From: Myxococcaceae bacterium
GTDB lineage: Bacteria > Myxococcota > Myxococcia > Myxococcales > Myxococcaceae
DNA length: 34,163 nt
Reading direction: 5' to 3'
Assembly: GCA_016793725.1 (NCBI GenBank)
Contig: JAEUJP010000478.1
Location: forward strand, 1-34,163
In this document: piece after piece, positions 15,992-26,619 of the stretch
Layout: each line of letters opens with the position of its first letter
Position numbering within the stretch: the first letter of the stretch is position 1
Notes under the pieces: model-generated
The model's input: the letters and a program-made list of their open reading frames with translations, nothing else
Told to the model about the DNA's origin: nothing
Databases searched by the model: none
Translations under genes and position numbers: made by a program

Positions 15992-16846
15992 GTGGAAGTC
16001 GTCCTCCGGCCGGTCAACGATGGGTTCCTGCGTGAGGTGGTCTTCCCCGCGCTCGAGATGGGCGTGGTCGACGCGGCCCCCGCCATCGAGCACCTGCTCC
16101 GGTACTTGAACGACGAGCAGACGCGCGTTCAGCTCGAGCTGTTGCTCGACCGCGGCGTCGAGGGCAGCTTCTTCGGGCTCGAAGACGAGAAGTGGAGCAG
16201 CTCCATCTACCGGCTGCTCTTCTACGAGTGGGTGAAAGACGCGGGCGGCTGGCAGCTCGGCGAACAGCCGCACGCCTACGCCGGAGACTGGAACGACGCG
16301 GTTCACCTCGCGCTGATGCTCGAAGACCCCCACTACCCGTACTGGGATCAGCCCAAGGCCCGGCAGTACCGCACCAACTTCACCGCGAGCCCCCTCGCCG
16401 AAGAGGGCCTCGCCTCGCTCGCGTGCGGCATCTGGCAGCCGGTGCCCTCCTTCCCCCCCGATCAGGTGCTCACCGTTCAGGGCCACGGCGACTACCGCCC
16501 GAACGAAGGGGTCGCCCGCGCCGACTGGAGCTGGCGCCCGGTACACGTCGTCAACCAGTGGGCCGCCCAGCTGCCGAACGCGCTGTCGCGCCTGCTCGAA
16601 AAAGAGGGCCGGCGCCTGAAGCCCGTCGAGGCCCCCGAGCGCCACGAGGTGCTGCAGTACTGGCTCGGCCGCATCGAGCACCCGCCCGTGCTCGCCGTCA
16701 CGTTCTCGGGGCTCGGAGCCCACTCGAACGAGTGGATTCGAGAGATCGGCCACATCGCCCGCACCATTCGCGCGGCGGCCGCGGCACAGCACGGGCTCAC
16801 CGCGATCATCAGCCACCGCGGCGACGACGACTATCTGCAGCGGTGA
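15992..16846 (+). CDS. Protein of unknown function
   Basis: A 284-residue soluble protein without signal or membrane segments and of no family I recognise. It is rich in Trp, Tyr and His in its centre (HAYAGDWNDAVHLALML, HYPYWDQPKARQYR) and ends in FSGLGAHSNEWIREIGHIARTIR. It starts with GTG 12 bases after the ptsN stop and has only a weak purine stretch upstream; co-transcription with ptsN is likely. Its end lies 9 bases from the converging UbiA-family gene. The coding call rests on the full-length open frame with the local codon habits. Confidence 0.72.
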   Translation: MEVVLRPVNDGFLREVVFPALEMGVVDAAPAIEHLLRYLNDEQTRVQLELLLDRGVEGSFFGLEDEKWSSSIYRLLFYEWVKDAGGWQLGEQPHAYAGDWNDAVHLALMLEDPHYPYWDQPKARQYRTNFTASPLAEEGLASLACGIWQPVPSFPPDQVLTVQGHGDYRPNEGVARADWSWRPVHVVNQWAAQLPNALSRLLEKEGRRLKPVEAPERHEVLQYWLGRIEHPPVLAVTFSGLGAHSNEWIREIGHIARTIRAAAAAQHGLTAIISHRGDDDYLQR

Positions 16847-16855
16847 CCGGCGAGG

Positions 16856-17761
16856 TCAGAAATACAGGCCCCACGCCACGATGCCGAGAAACGCGACGAT
16901 GTCGAGAATCAGCGGCACGTCGCTGAGCAGAATCTTCTCGGGGGCTCCGCCCAGCCCGCGCTTGTGCACGAGGAACAGGTAGCGGAACACGCCGAAGATC
17001 ACGCACGGCACCGTCAGCTTCAGGTGATCGCTGCCCACGCGCTGAATCGTCTCGGGCGAAACCGTGTAGAGGCCGTACGCGAGAATCGTGCAGGCCGCGC
17101 TGATGCTCATCATCTGGTCGAGCATCGTCTGCGTGTACTCACCGAGCGACGCGCGGTGCGCCGACGCGCCCTCTTCGAGCGACGACAGCTCGGCGCGCCG
17201 CTTCGCGAACCCGAGAAAGACGGCGCCCAGCAGCGTGCAGAGGAACAGCCAGTTCGAGACCGCGACGTCGATCGCGACGGCGCCCGCGACGACGCGAACG
17301 ATGAACCCGAGCGCGAGCGCCATCACGTCGAGAACCACCATGTGCTTCAGCACCGTCGTGTAGACGATCTGCAGCGCCACGTACGACACCGCCACGATGA
17401 CGAACTGGCGGCCCAGCATGAACGACGTCGCCAGCGCCCCGCCCCAGCACATCGCGAGCAGCACCAGCACCGACGGCAGCCCGAGCAGCCCCGCCGCGAT
17501 CGGCCGGTTGCGCTTCTCGGGGTGGAGCCGGTCTTTTTCGCGGTCGAACCAGTCGTTCACCAGGTACACGCCGCTCGCCAGCAGGCTGAACGCCGCGACC
17601 GACAGCCCCGCCCGCATCAGCTGCCCCTCGACGAAGACGCTCTTCGCGAAGAGCAGCGGCACCAGCAGCACGCCGTTCTTCGTCCACTGCTTCGGGCGCA
17701 GCGCCTTCAGCGCGGCGATGGGCAGGGCCACCTTCGGTTGCACGGTGAGCTCCGGAGTCAT
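16856..17761 (-). CDS. UbiA-family prenyl-phosphate phosphoribosyltransferase-like membrane protein
   Basis: A 301-residue polytopic membrane protein with about eight to nine hydrophobic segments. The first UbiA motif is NDxxDxxxDxxHPxKxxRPIAxG (N69, D70, D73, D77, H80). The second polar loop reads GFAKRRAEL rather than an Asp-rich motif, as in decaprenyl-phosphate 5-phosphoribosyltransferases. Those enzymes attach phosphoribose to a polyprenyl phosphate, which then donates ribose or arabinose to surface glycans. The oxidase/reductase pair DprE1/DprE2 is not in the window, so the final sugar may be ribose. It is last in an operon with UDP-glucose dehydrogenase (7-base gap). Confidence 0.85.
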   Translation of the reverse strand: MTPELTVQPKVALPIAALKALRPKQWTKNGVLLVPLLFAKSVFVEGQLMRAGLSVAAFSLLASGVYLVNDWFDREKDRLHPEKRNRPIAAGLLGLPSVLVLLAMCWGGALATSFMLGRQFVIVAVSYVALQIVYTTVLKHMVVLDVMALALGFIVRVVAGAVAIDVAVSNWLFLCTLLGAVFLGFAKRRAELSSLEEGASAHRASLGEYTQTMLDQMMSISAACTILAYGLYTVSPETIQRVGSDHLKLTVPCVIFGVFRYLFLVHKRGLGGAPEKILLSDVPLILDIVAFLGIVAWGLYF

Positions 17762-17768
17762 CTCGAAG

Positions 17769-19070
<1,302 letters not shown>

Positions 19071-19080
19071 GGGGCTCCTC

Positions 19081-20019
19081 CTACGACGCCGTCAGCATGG
19101 CGCGCAACGCCTCCGCGGGCCGCGCCGTCGACTTTTTGCCGACCACCGCCACCGGGTCGACGACGCCCACGTCGAGCAGCTTTCGCACGGGCAGCGACAG
19201 GTCGGGCGTGAGCTTCGCGGCCGCTTCGGTGACGTCGGGGAACAGGCGGGTGACCACCTGCAGCGCGGCATAGAGCGCGCGCTCGACCCCCCACTCGGCG
19301 GCCCTCACCTTCACCAGGCCGGCGTCGGCGATGTTGAACGCGAGCTCGCGCACGTCGACCCACTCGATGAACGGCACGTCGAACCCGGCGCGCGCCGCGA
19401 ACAGCACCTGCACGAGCAGCGCGTCTTCGTGCGGCAGGCGGTGCATCGAAGGGCCATAGACCTTCGCCGGCCTCGCGCGCTCGAGCAGCGCGGCGTCGAG
19501 CTTCGCGTCGCCGGTGAGCTTGCCGTGCAACAGAATCGCGGTGCGGTCATCGCTGACGACGAGGTCGGGCGCGAGGCCCTCGTCGGGCGCGGCCGGCGCC
19601 GGCTTGAACTCGGCGTTCTTCAGAAAGCCGGCCATCGGCTGCACGTCGCCCGGCGGCATGAGCAGGCGAATTTCGGCGACGGGGCGAAAGGCGATGTGGG
19701 GGTAGAGCTCTTCGGCGAACGAGGCCGAGCCGAGCAGCACGACGCGGCGGCCCTCGAGCGAGTCGACGCTGCGCTTGAAGTTGACGAGCTTCATGACGTT
19801 GTCGTTCATGAGGCCCTGGTAGATGCCGAGCAGGCGGTCGCGGGCGCGCTCGGGGGCGCCCCCGCCGGCGAAGCGGTACTCGAGGTTGTACGCCGCGAGC
19901 GGAGCGAGGCCCTGCGGCACCGCCCACTCGACGTACTCGTCCCACGGGGCCTTCGCGAGGCTCTGGCGTTTCGGGGTGAACGACGAGAGGAGACGGAACA
20001 GCTCGAGCAGGGTGAGCAC
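19081..20019 (-). CDS. Nucleotidyltransferase-like protein (NTP_transf_5 pattern, active site degenerate)
   Basis: A 312-residue protein resembling the uncharacterised bacterial nucleotidyltransferase family found in exopolysaccharide loci: VVLLGSASFAEELYPHIAFRP (93-113), then the helix-rich tail with LPHEDALLVQVLFAA. In the family the RP motif is followed by a D-x-D pair that binds metal; here the place reads EIRLL (E116, R118), and the later histidine strand reads AILLHGKL. Catalysis is therefore doubtful. I chose GTG 20019, which has GAGG 11 bases upstream; no better start was seen. It begins an operon with ugd and the UbiA-family gene, and diverges from the glycosyltransferase-methyltransferase gene with 36 bases between start codons. 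Confidence 0.68.
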   Translation of the reverse strand: MLTLLELFRLLSSFTPKRQSLAKAPWDEYVEWAVPQGLAPLAAYNLEYRFAGGGAPERARDRLLGIYQGLMNDNVMKLVNFKRSVDSLEGRRVVLLGSASFAEELYPHIAFRPVAEIRLLMPPGDVQPMAGFLKNAEFKPAPAAPDEGLAPDLVVSDDRTAILLHGKLTGDAKLDAALLERARPAKVYGPSMHRLPHEDALLVQVLFAARAGFDVPFIEWVDVRELAFNIADAGLVKVRAAEWGVERALYAALQVVTRLFPDVTEAAAKLTPDLSLPVRKLLDVGVVDPVAVVGKKSTARPAEALRAMLTAS

Positions 20020-20055
20020 GCTGGTTTCGACCTCTAACGTGATACAGGCGGCCGC

Positions 20056-21381
20056 GTGAAGCCCGAGCTCTCGGTCGTCATTCCCTACGATGCCTCGACG
20101 CGCGAGGCGGCGGCGTTGTTTGCACGCGAGGTCTCGGTGCGGCCGGGCACGCAGCTGATTCTGGCGGGCGACGGGCCGTGCGGCGTCGAGCCGGCGATCG
20201 ACACGGTGGTCTTGCCCGACAAGGCGACGCGTGGTGAGGCGCTGAAGGCGGCGTTCGCGCGGGCCGAGGGCGAGGTGACGCTGGTTCAAGACGCCGACCG
20301 CACGTACACGCTCGACACGCTGACGGGGCTCATCGCGCCGATTCACCAAGACCGGGCCGACGTGGTCATCGGGCGGCGCGAGAAGCGGGGGGCGCCCGAC
20401 GCGGCGCTGGGCCGGCTGGCCGCGTGGGTGAGCGACGCGCCGGTGAATGACCCCCTGAGCGGGCAGCGCGCGTTTCGAACCGAGATCTTGCGCGACGTGC
20501 AGCTGACGTCGAGCGGGCCCGAGGTCGACTCGGAGCTGCTCGTGAAGCTGGCGGCGCAGCTGTACCGCTTCACCGAGGTGCCGGTGCAGGGCGGCGCGGC
20601 GCCGGTGGCGACACCGGCGCTCTGGCAGCACGCGAAGAAGCTGTTCGGCTACGCGACGATGCAGAACGACTCGGACAATGCGCACGAGGGGTACAACACG
20701 CTCGCGCGCATGGAGGCGGGCGCGCCGAACTACAACACGTGGCTGGGGCGGCGCTTCGCCGAGCACGCCGGGCGGCGGGTGCTCGAGATCGGGGCGGGCA
20801 TCGGCACCATCACGAGCCTGCTGGCGCGCGGGCGCGAGAAGGTGGTGGCGCTCGAGGTCGACGACTTCTACGTGCAGCGGCTGAAGAACCGGTTCCGCGA
20901 TCAGCCGAACGTGGTGCCGTACAAGAGCGACGTCGCGCTGGCCGACTGGGAAAGGCTGAAGGGCGAGAGGTTCGACACGATCGTGCTGTCGAACGTGCTC
21001 GAGCACATCGAAGACGACGCGGGCGCGGTGCGGCGGTTCGCGCAGATTCTGGCGCCGGGCGGCAAGCTGATCGTGCTGGTGCCGGCGCTGCCGCTGTTGT
21101 TCGGAGCGATGGACGAAGCGGTCGGCCACTACCGGCGGTACACGCTGCCGGCGCTGCGCGCGGTGCTCGAGGGCAACGGCTTCTCGGTCGACCTGCTGGA
21201 GTGGATGAACCTGGTCGGCATTCCCGGGTGGCTCGTGAACAGCCGGCTGCTCAGGCGGCGCGCGATGCCGCCGCTGCAGCTGCGGCTGTACGACCAGGTG
21301 GCGCCGCTGCTCGCGGCGGCCGAGGCGAAGGTGAAGCTGCCGGTGGGCATGTCGCTGTTCTGCGTGGCGACGGTCAGCTGA
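20056..21381 (+). CDS. Family 2 glycosyltransferase fused to a SAM methyltransferase
   Basis: A 441-residue two-enzyme fusion. Residues 1 to about 185 are a GT-A family 2 glycosyltransferase (LSVVIPYDASTRE at 5-17; the D-x-D analogue QDADR at 78-82; NDPLSGQRAFR at 131-141). Residues about 225-441 are a class I methyltransferase: VLEIGAGIG at 243-251, acidic LEVDD (266-270), then TIVLSNVLEHIEDD as motif IV. No membrane segment is evident. Together they could transfer and then methylate a sugar on a lipid- or protein-linked glycan; acceptors are unknown. The start is GTG 20056 with GGCGG close upstream. Confidence 0.85.
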   Translation: MKPELSVVIPYDASTREAAALFAREVSVRPGTQLILAGDGPCGVEPAIDTVVLPDKATRGEALKAAFARAEGEVTLVQDADRTYTLDTLTGLIAPIHQDRADVVIGRREKRGAPDAALGRLAAWVSDAPVNDPLSGQRAFRTEILRDVQLTSSGPEVDSELLVKLAAQLYRFTEVPVQGGAAPVATPALWQHAKKLFGYATMQNDSDNAHEGYNTLARMEAGAPNYNTWLGRRFAEHAGRRVLEIGAGIGTITSLLARGREKVVALEVDDFYVQRLKNRFRDQPNVVPYKSDVALADWERLKGERFDTIVLSNVLEHIEDDAGAVRRFAQILAPGGKLIVLVPALPLLFGAMDEAVGHYRRYTLPALRAVLEGNGFSVDLLEWMNLVGIPGWLVNSRLLRRRAMPPLQLRLYDQVAPLLAAAEAKVKLPVGMSLFCVATVS

Positions 21382-21406
21382 GGCGCCGGCGCGCCGTCAA
21401 GCGGGC

Positions 21407-22174
21407 GTGCTCTACGGCGAAGACAAAGTGCGTGAGATGGCGAGGTCGATTTTGCCCTCGGCGTCTCGTCACGCGGCGACGGCGCGGCCGAAGATTCACC
21501 GCGCCGAGCGTCACCGCGCGAACGCGGCGGTGCGCGCCATGGTGCACGACCCGAGCGCGTGGGACGACGGCGGCGACGAGCCCGACGAGATGCAGCGTGA
21601 GATCTCGATGCTGGTGAGCCGGCGGCGCGGCTCCGACAAGCTGAACCACTTCGAGCGCTGGGCGGTGAAGAGGACGCGCGAGATGCCGGTCGAGCTTCGG
21701 CTCGGCCACCTCGCGGCGCTCCTCCCGCCCGGGCTCACTGGTGAGCACGCGCTGCAGCACCTCGAGCGGCGCGACGAGCTGGTGCCCGAGAGCCACGAGC
21801 ATGTGTTTCGCCGCCACCGCTGGCGGCGGCCGACGAACGGGCTGCTCGAACGGGGCGAGGCGGCCGAGCTGCTGCGCCGGGTCGTGGTCGCTCCCGATGG
21901 CCACCGCCTCTTCAACCACGCGCTGAAGTACTCGCGCGTCGAGCTGCCGCCGTACGTTCGGCTGGTGCAGCGCACGCGGCTGCTGCACGGGCTTCACGAC
22001 GTGCTCGGCTTTCTCGCCGACGTCTGCCGCGAGCGCGACAACCGGCCCCGGCTCGTCGCCGACCGGTTTCTGCGCGCGTTCAAGGCGACGCGCAGCCCTG
22101 CTGCGGCCGTGATGGCGACCGGCGTCGTCTGCTTGACCGCCGACGAGTACTGGAAGCTGAAGTACGGCCGATAG
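21407..22174 (+). CDS. Protein of unknown function
   Basis: A 255-residue basic protein, rich in Arg, His and Leu, with no signal or membrane segment and no motif I can name. The N-terminus (LYGEDKVREMARSILPS) and the Arg-rich helices (HRAERHRANAAVRAMV) suggest a nucleic-acid or acidic-partner surface, but this is speculation. It starts at GTG 25 bases after the fusion gene; ATG 21437 is an alternative start. The stop codon is followed at once by the inverted-repeat region. Confidence 0.68.
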   Translation: MLYGEDKVREMARSILPSASRHAATARPKIHRAERHRANAAVRAMVHDPSAWDDGGDEPDEMQREISMLVSRRRGSDKLNHFERWAVKRTREMPVELRLGHLAALLPPGLTGEHALQHLERRDELVPESHEHVFRRHRWRRPTNGLLERGEAAELLRRVVVAPDGHRLFNHALKYSRVELPPYVRLVQRTRLLHGLHDVLGFLADVCRERDNRPRLVADRFLRAFKATRSPAAAVMATGVVCLTADEYWKLKYGR

Positions 22175-22514
22175 CGTGGTGCACGTCTTCGGGTACGTGC
22201 TTCGTGTACGTGCTTCGGGGACGACGACGAGTACGCGGACGGCGACTCGTGACGACGTGAACGACGACGACGACGTCAACGGGTTCGGGCCATCGGGTGC
22301 GGGTGCGGGTGCGGGTGCGTCGACGCACTTCGTCTTCACGCCGACGACGACGACGTGTGCGAGCGGCGTGCACGTCTTCGCGGGCTCGCCGTCAACGAAC
22401 CCGCACCCGCACCCGCACCCGAGATGTGCCGTTCACGTCGTCGTGCTTCGTCATCGTCCACGTCGGCGTCCTCGTACTCGTCGTCGTCGTCCCCGGAGAC
22501 GGATGCGCGCACGA
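22175..22514. other. 340-base non-coding region with strong internal repetition
   Basis: The stretch between the unknown gene and the FHA gene is not coding: all frames give simple Asp/Gly-Ala/Arg/His-Pro runs. It is built of GACGAC, GGGTGC and CACCCG runs. The 12-mer TGCACGTCTTCG occurs at 22180-22191 and 22369-22380, and a 14-base perfect palindrome lies at 22315-22328. A large inverted repeat covers most of it (separate entry). No promoter or T-run terminator was recognised. Confidence 0.75.
22217..22495. repeat. Large imperfect inverted repeat, about 100-base arms
   Basis: The left arm (22217-22319) and right arm (about 22397-22495) are reverse complements with mismatches and small indels. 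Each, read inward, begins CGGGGACGACGACGA, continues with GTACG, GGACG and GACGACGTGAACG, and ends in three to four GGGTGC units. About 78 bases separate the arms. Transcribed, it would form a long hairpin between a plus-strand and a minus-strand gene that converge here, so it may act as a two-way transcription block or an RNA-processing site; it could also be a dispersed repeat element. Confidence 0.7.
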
Positions 22515-23978
<1,464 letters not shown>

Positions 23979-23997
23979 GGTTTCGTTCTGCCACCTC

Positions 23998-24003
23998 TAT
24001 ACT
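23998..24003 (+). promoter_or_regulatory. Possible -10 box of the cytochrome bc operon
   Basis: TATACT lies 10 bases before the ATG of the Rieske gene, and no ribosome-binding site precedes that ATG. If used, the transcript would start about 4 bases before the ATG and be almost leaderless. No good -35 box is visible at 16-18 bases spacing, so confidence is low. Confidence 0.35.
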
Positions 24004-24013
24004 CCTGCCGGCC

Positions 24014-24538
24014 ATGCCTGACGCGCCTGCCGGAACCGAGCGCCGCGGTTTCTTGAAGCTCCTCGCGGGTGCTTTCGCTGCGCTCGCCGCCGCGCTCGCG
24101 ACGGTGCCCGTGCTGGGAACCGTGGTCACCCCGCTGATGAAACCGAAAGCCGACGACGGGGGCCTGCTGCGGGCGGCCGGCCTCGGCGAGCTCGTCGAAG
24201 GGGTGCCGAAGCGCGTCGAGCTCACCAGCGTGCTCGTCGACGGGTGGACGAGGTCGGTCGGCATCATCGGCGCGGTCTGGCTCTTGAAGAAGCCCGACGG
24301 CTCCATCACCGCGATGTCGTCGGTCTGCCCCCACTCGGGCTGCAGCATCAACCAGAAGTCGAAGAGCACCTACGGCTGCCCGTGCCACGACTCGACCTTC
24401 GAGCTCGACGGCAAGGCGTCAGAGGGCCCGTCGCCCCGCCCGATGGATACGCTCGAGGTGCAGGTCAAAGACAAAGACGTCTTCGTGAAGTACCGGCGCT
24501 TCAAGATCGGCGTGCCAGAGAAGACCGAGATCGGCTGA
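24014..24538 (+). CDS. qcrA: Rieske iron-sulfur protein of a bc-type complex
   Basis: A 174-residue protein with a twin-arginine-like anchor (RRGFLK at 10-15, then a hydrophobic helix to about 38) and a Rieske domain. The 2Fe-2S ligands are C105 and H107 (CPHSGC) and C122 and H125 (CPCHDS); C110 and C124 give the structural disulfide. It passes electrons from quinol at the cytochrome b Qo site to c-type haem on the periplasmic side. It is first of four genes, with the cytochrome b ATG 2 bases after its stop codon. Confidence 0.93.
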   Translation: MPDAPAGTERRGFLKLLAGAFAALAAALATVPVLGTVVTPLMKPKADDGGLLRAAGLGELVEGVPKRVELTSVLVDGWTRSVGIIGAVWLLKKPDGSITAMSSVCPHSGCSINQKSKSTYGCPCHDSTFELDGKASEGPSPRPMDTLEVQVKDKDVFVKYRRFKIGVPEKTEIG

Positions 24539-24540
24539 CC

Positions 24541-26274
24541 ATGCTCCGGCGCGTTCTCACGTTCGTCGACGAGCGCTCGGGCCTGGGCGCGTGGCTGAAA
24601 GAGGCCGCCGAGTCTCCGCTCCCTGGCGGTGCGTCGTGGGCGCGATCGTTCGGGGCCGTGACGCTCGCGTTGATCGGTCTCGAGGCGCTGACCGGCATCG
24701 CGCTCGGCGCGTGGTACTCGCCATCGGTGACCGATGCCTGGGCGTCGGTGCACTACATCGAGTACCAGGTGTTCATGGGCAGCCTGGTTCGAGGGCTGCA
24801 CCACTTCGGTGGCAACGCGCTCATCGTCATGGCGCTGCTGCACTTCATTCAGGCGCTGGTCTGGGGCGCCTACCGCGCGCCGAGAGAGCTGACGTGGGTC
24901 ACGGGCCTGCTCGTGCTCCAGGTGCTGATCGTCATCTCGCACACGGGTTACCTCTTGCCGAACGATCTGCGCGCCTACTGGGCGACGCAGGTGCTGCTCG
25001 GCATTGCGGGCAACCAGCCGGTGGTCGGCGCTCCGGCGCAGACGGTCATTCAGGGCGGCCCCGCGTTCGGCAACGCGACGCTCACCCACCTCTACGCGCT
25101 GCACGTGCTGCTGCTGCCCGCCGCGCTCGCCCTGCTGCTCGGCGTTCACTTGAAGCTGCGCAAGCGCCACGGCGCCGAGGCGCCGCCCGGCGCCGCCCAG
25201 ACCGACAGCACCACCATCAAGCGCACGCCGTACTGGCCGACGCAGGCCGCGCGCGACGCGGCGATGACCGCGGCCACGTTCGTGGGCCTCTTCGTCTACA
25301 CGTCGGCGAACGGCGGGGTCGAGCTGGGCGCTCCGGGCGACCCGGCCGTCGAGTACGTCGCCCGGCCCGAGTGGTACTTCTTGCCCATCTTCCAGCTGCG
25401 GCACTGGTTCACCGGCAGCACCGAGTTCATCGCGACGGCGGGGCTGCCGGGCGTCGCCGTCGGCGCGCTGTGCGGCTTGCCGTTCGTCTACCCGCGGCTG
25501 CAGAAGAAGCTGCCGAAGGCGCACGCGCTCATCGTCGCGGGCGTGCTCGGGGGCCTGGTGGGCGCGATCGGCCTCGGCGGCATGACGGCGTGGGCCGACG
25601 CGAACGACCAGAAGGCGATCGAGACGAACCTGAAGGCCGAGAAGATCGCGCACGAGGCGCACCGGCTCGCGATGATCGGTGTGCCGGTGAGCGGGCCGCT
25701 CGAGCTCTACAAGAACGACCCGCTGGTGTGGGGGGCGCGCGTGTTCTTGCGCGAGTGTGCGGCGTGCCACTCCGACTGCACCGAAAAGCCGTTCAAGGGT
25801 GTGGTGTGCATGAACGGCTACGCGGGGCGCGCGTGGCTGACGACGTTCTTGAAAGACCCGCACGCGCCGCACTACTTCGGCAACACCAAGATCGACGAGA
25901 TGGATGCGTTCACCGGCGGCGACGAGAAGGCGAAAGCGATCGTCGAGTTCGTCTACTCGGAAGGGGCGCGCACCGACGTGAACGCCGAGCTGGCCGCGAA
26001 GGGTCGCACGCTGTTCGACAAAGAGGGCTGCGAGTCGTGCCACACGCTCGACGACGAGGGCAGCGGCACGGCGCCGGCGCTGAAGGGCTATGCGAGCGAG
26101 AAGTGGCTCGAGGCGTTCATTCGCACGCCCGACGCCGCGCGCTTCTACGGCGAGCTGAACGAGATGGACTCTTTCCCCCACGAGAAGCTCGACAAGAGCG
26201 AGCTGTCGGCCGTGATCGCCTACCTGCGCGCACAGGCCGCAGAGCCACTGAATTTCGCAGTAACCACCCCGTAG
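24541..26274 (+). CDS. Cytochrome b fused to two cytochrome c domains
   Basis: A 577-residue fusion. Residues about 30-210 are the haem-binding half of cytochrome b: H87/H101 and H188/H203 are the two haem ligand pairs. Their spacing (14 and 15) matches cytochrome b6 rather than mitochondrial b (14 and 14). Residues about 235-350 give the further helices, with PEWY (276-279) of the Qo site. Two c-type domains follow: CAACH (406-410) and CESCH (497-501). No cysteine corresponding to the covalent haem of b6 is seen near residue 35. The complex would oxidise quinol and pass electrons through the Rieske protein to its own c haems. Confidence 0.92.
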   Translation: MLRRVLTFVDERSGLGAWLKEAAESPLPGGASWARSFGAVTLALIGLEALTGIALGAWYSPSVTDAWASVHYIEYQVFMGSLVRGLHHFGGNALIVMALLHFIQALVWGAYRAPRELTWVTGLLVLQVLIVISHTGYLLPNDLRAYWATQVLLGIAGNQPVVGAPAQTVIQGGPAFGNATLTHLYALHVLLLPAALALLLGVHLKLRKRHGAEAPPGAAQTDSTTIKRTPYWPTQAARDAAMTAATFVGLFVYTSANGGVELGAPGDPAVEYVARPEWYFLPIFQLRHWFTGSTEFIATAGLPGVAVGALCGLPFVYPRLQKKLPKAHALIVAGVLGGLVGAIGLGGMTAWADANDQKAIETNLKAEKIAHEAHRLAMIGVPVSGPLELYKNDPLVWGARVFLRECAACHSDCTEKPFKGVVCMNGYAGRAWLTTFLKDPHAPHYFGNTKIDEMDAFTGGDEKAKAIVEFVYSEGARTDVNAELAAKGRTLFDKEGCESCHTLDDEGSGTAPALKGYASEKWLEAFIRTPDAARFYGELNEMDSFPHEKLDKSELSAVIAYLRAQAAEPLNFAVTTP

Positions 26275-26283
26275 GAGAACGAC

Positions 26284-26610
26284 ATGAAGATCATTCGCAT
26301 CGCCGTACTGACCTGCTTTGCCGCGTCGGCTTCAGCCTGGGCCGAAGACGACATTCCCGCGCTGTGGAAGGCGAAGTGCGAGAGCTGTCACGGCGCCGAC
26401 GGCAAGGCGCAGACGAAGCAGGGCAAGAAGCACAAGGTCGACGACATGACGAACGAGAAGTGGCAGGCCAACTGGACGGACGACAAGATCAAGAAGATCA
26501 TCCGCGAAGGCTCGAAAGACAAAAAAGAGATGAAGGCCTTCCCCGCCGACAAGGTCTCTGACTCCGAGCTCGACGGCCTCGTGAAACACATTCGTTCGTT
26601 CAAGGGCTAA
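26284..26610 (+). CDS. Small periplasmic cytochrome c
   Basis: A 108-residue class I type cytochrome c. The signal peptide ends near residue 20 (ASAWA), the haem site is CESCH (C32, C35, H36), and M83 in KKEMKAF is the probable sixth ligand. It starts 9 bases after the cytochrome b-cc stop with GGAGAA as ribosome-binding site, so it belongs to the operon. It is the likely soluble carrier from the bc complex to a terminal oxidase, which is not encoded in the window. Confidence 0.92.
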   Translation: MKIIRIAVLTCFAASASAWAEDDIPALWKAKCESCHGADGKAQTKQGKKHKVDDMTNEKWQANWTDDKIKKIIREGSKDKKEMKAFPADKVSDSELDGLVKHIRSFKG

Positions 26611-26619
26611 AGAGAACCC

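Noticed and set aside
13643..16816. A 1057-residue minus-strand frame extending the GH3 gene upstream
   Set aside because: The extension lies opposite ptsN and the next gene and has no motifs; the lipoprotein signal begins at 15430.
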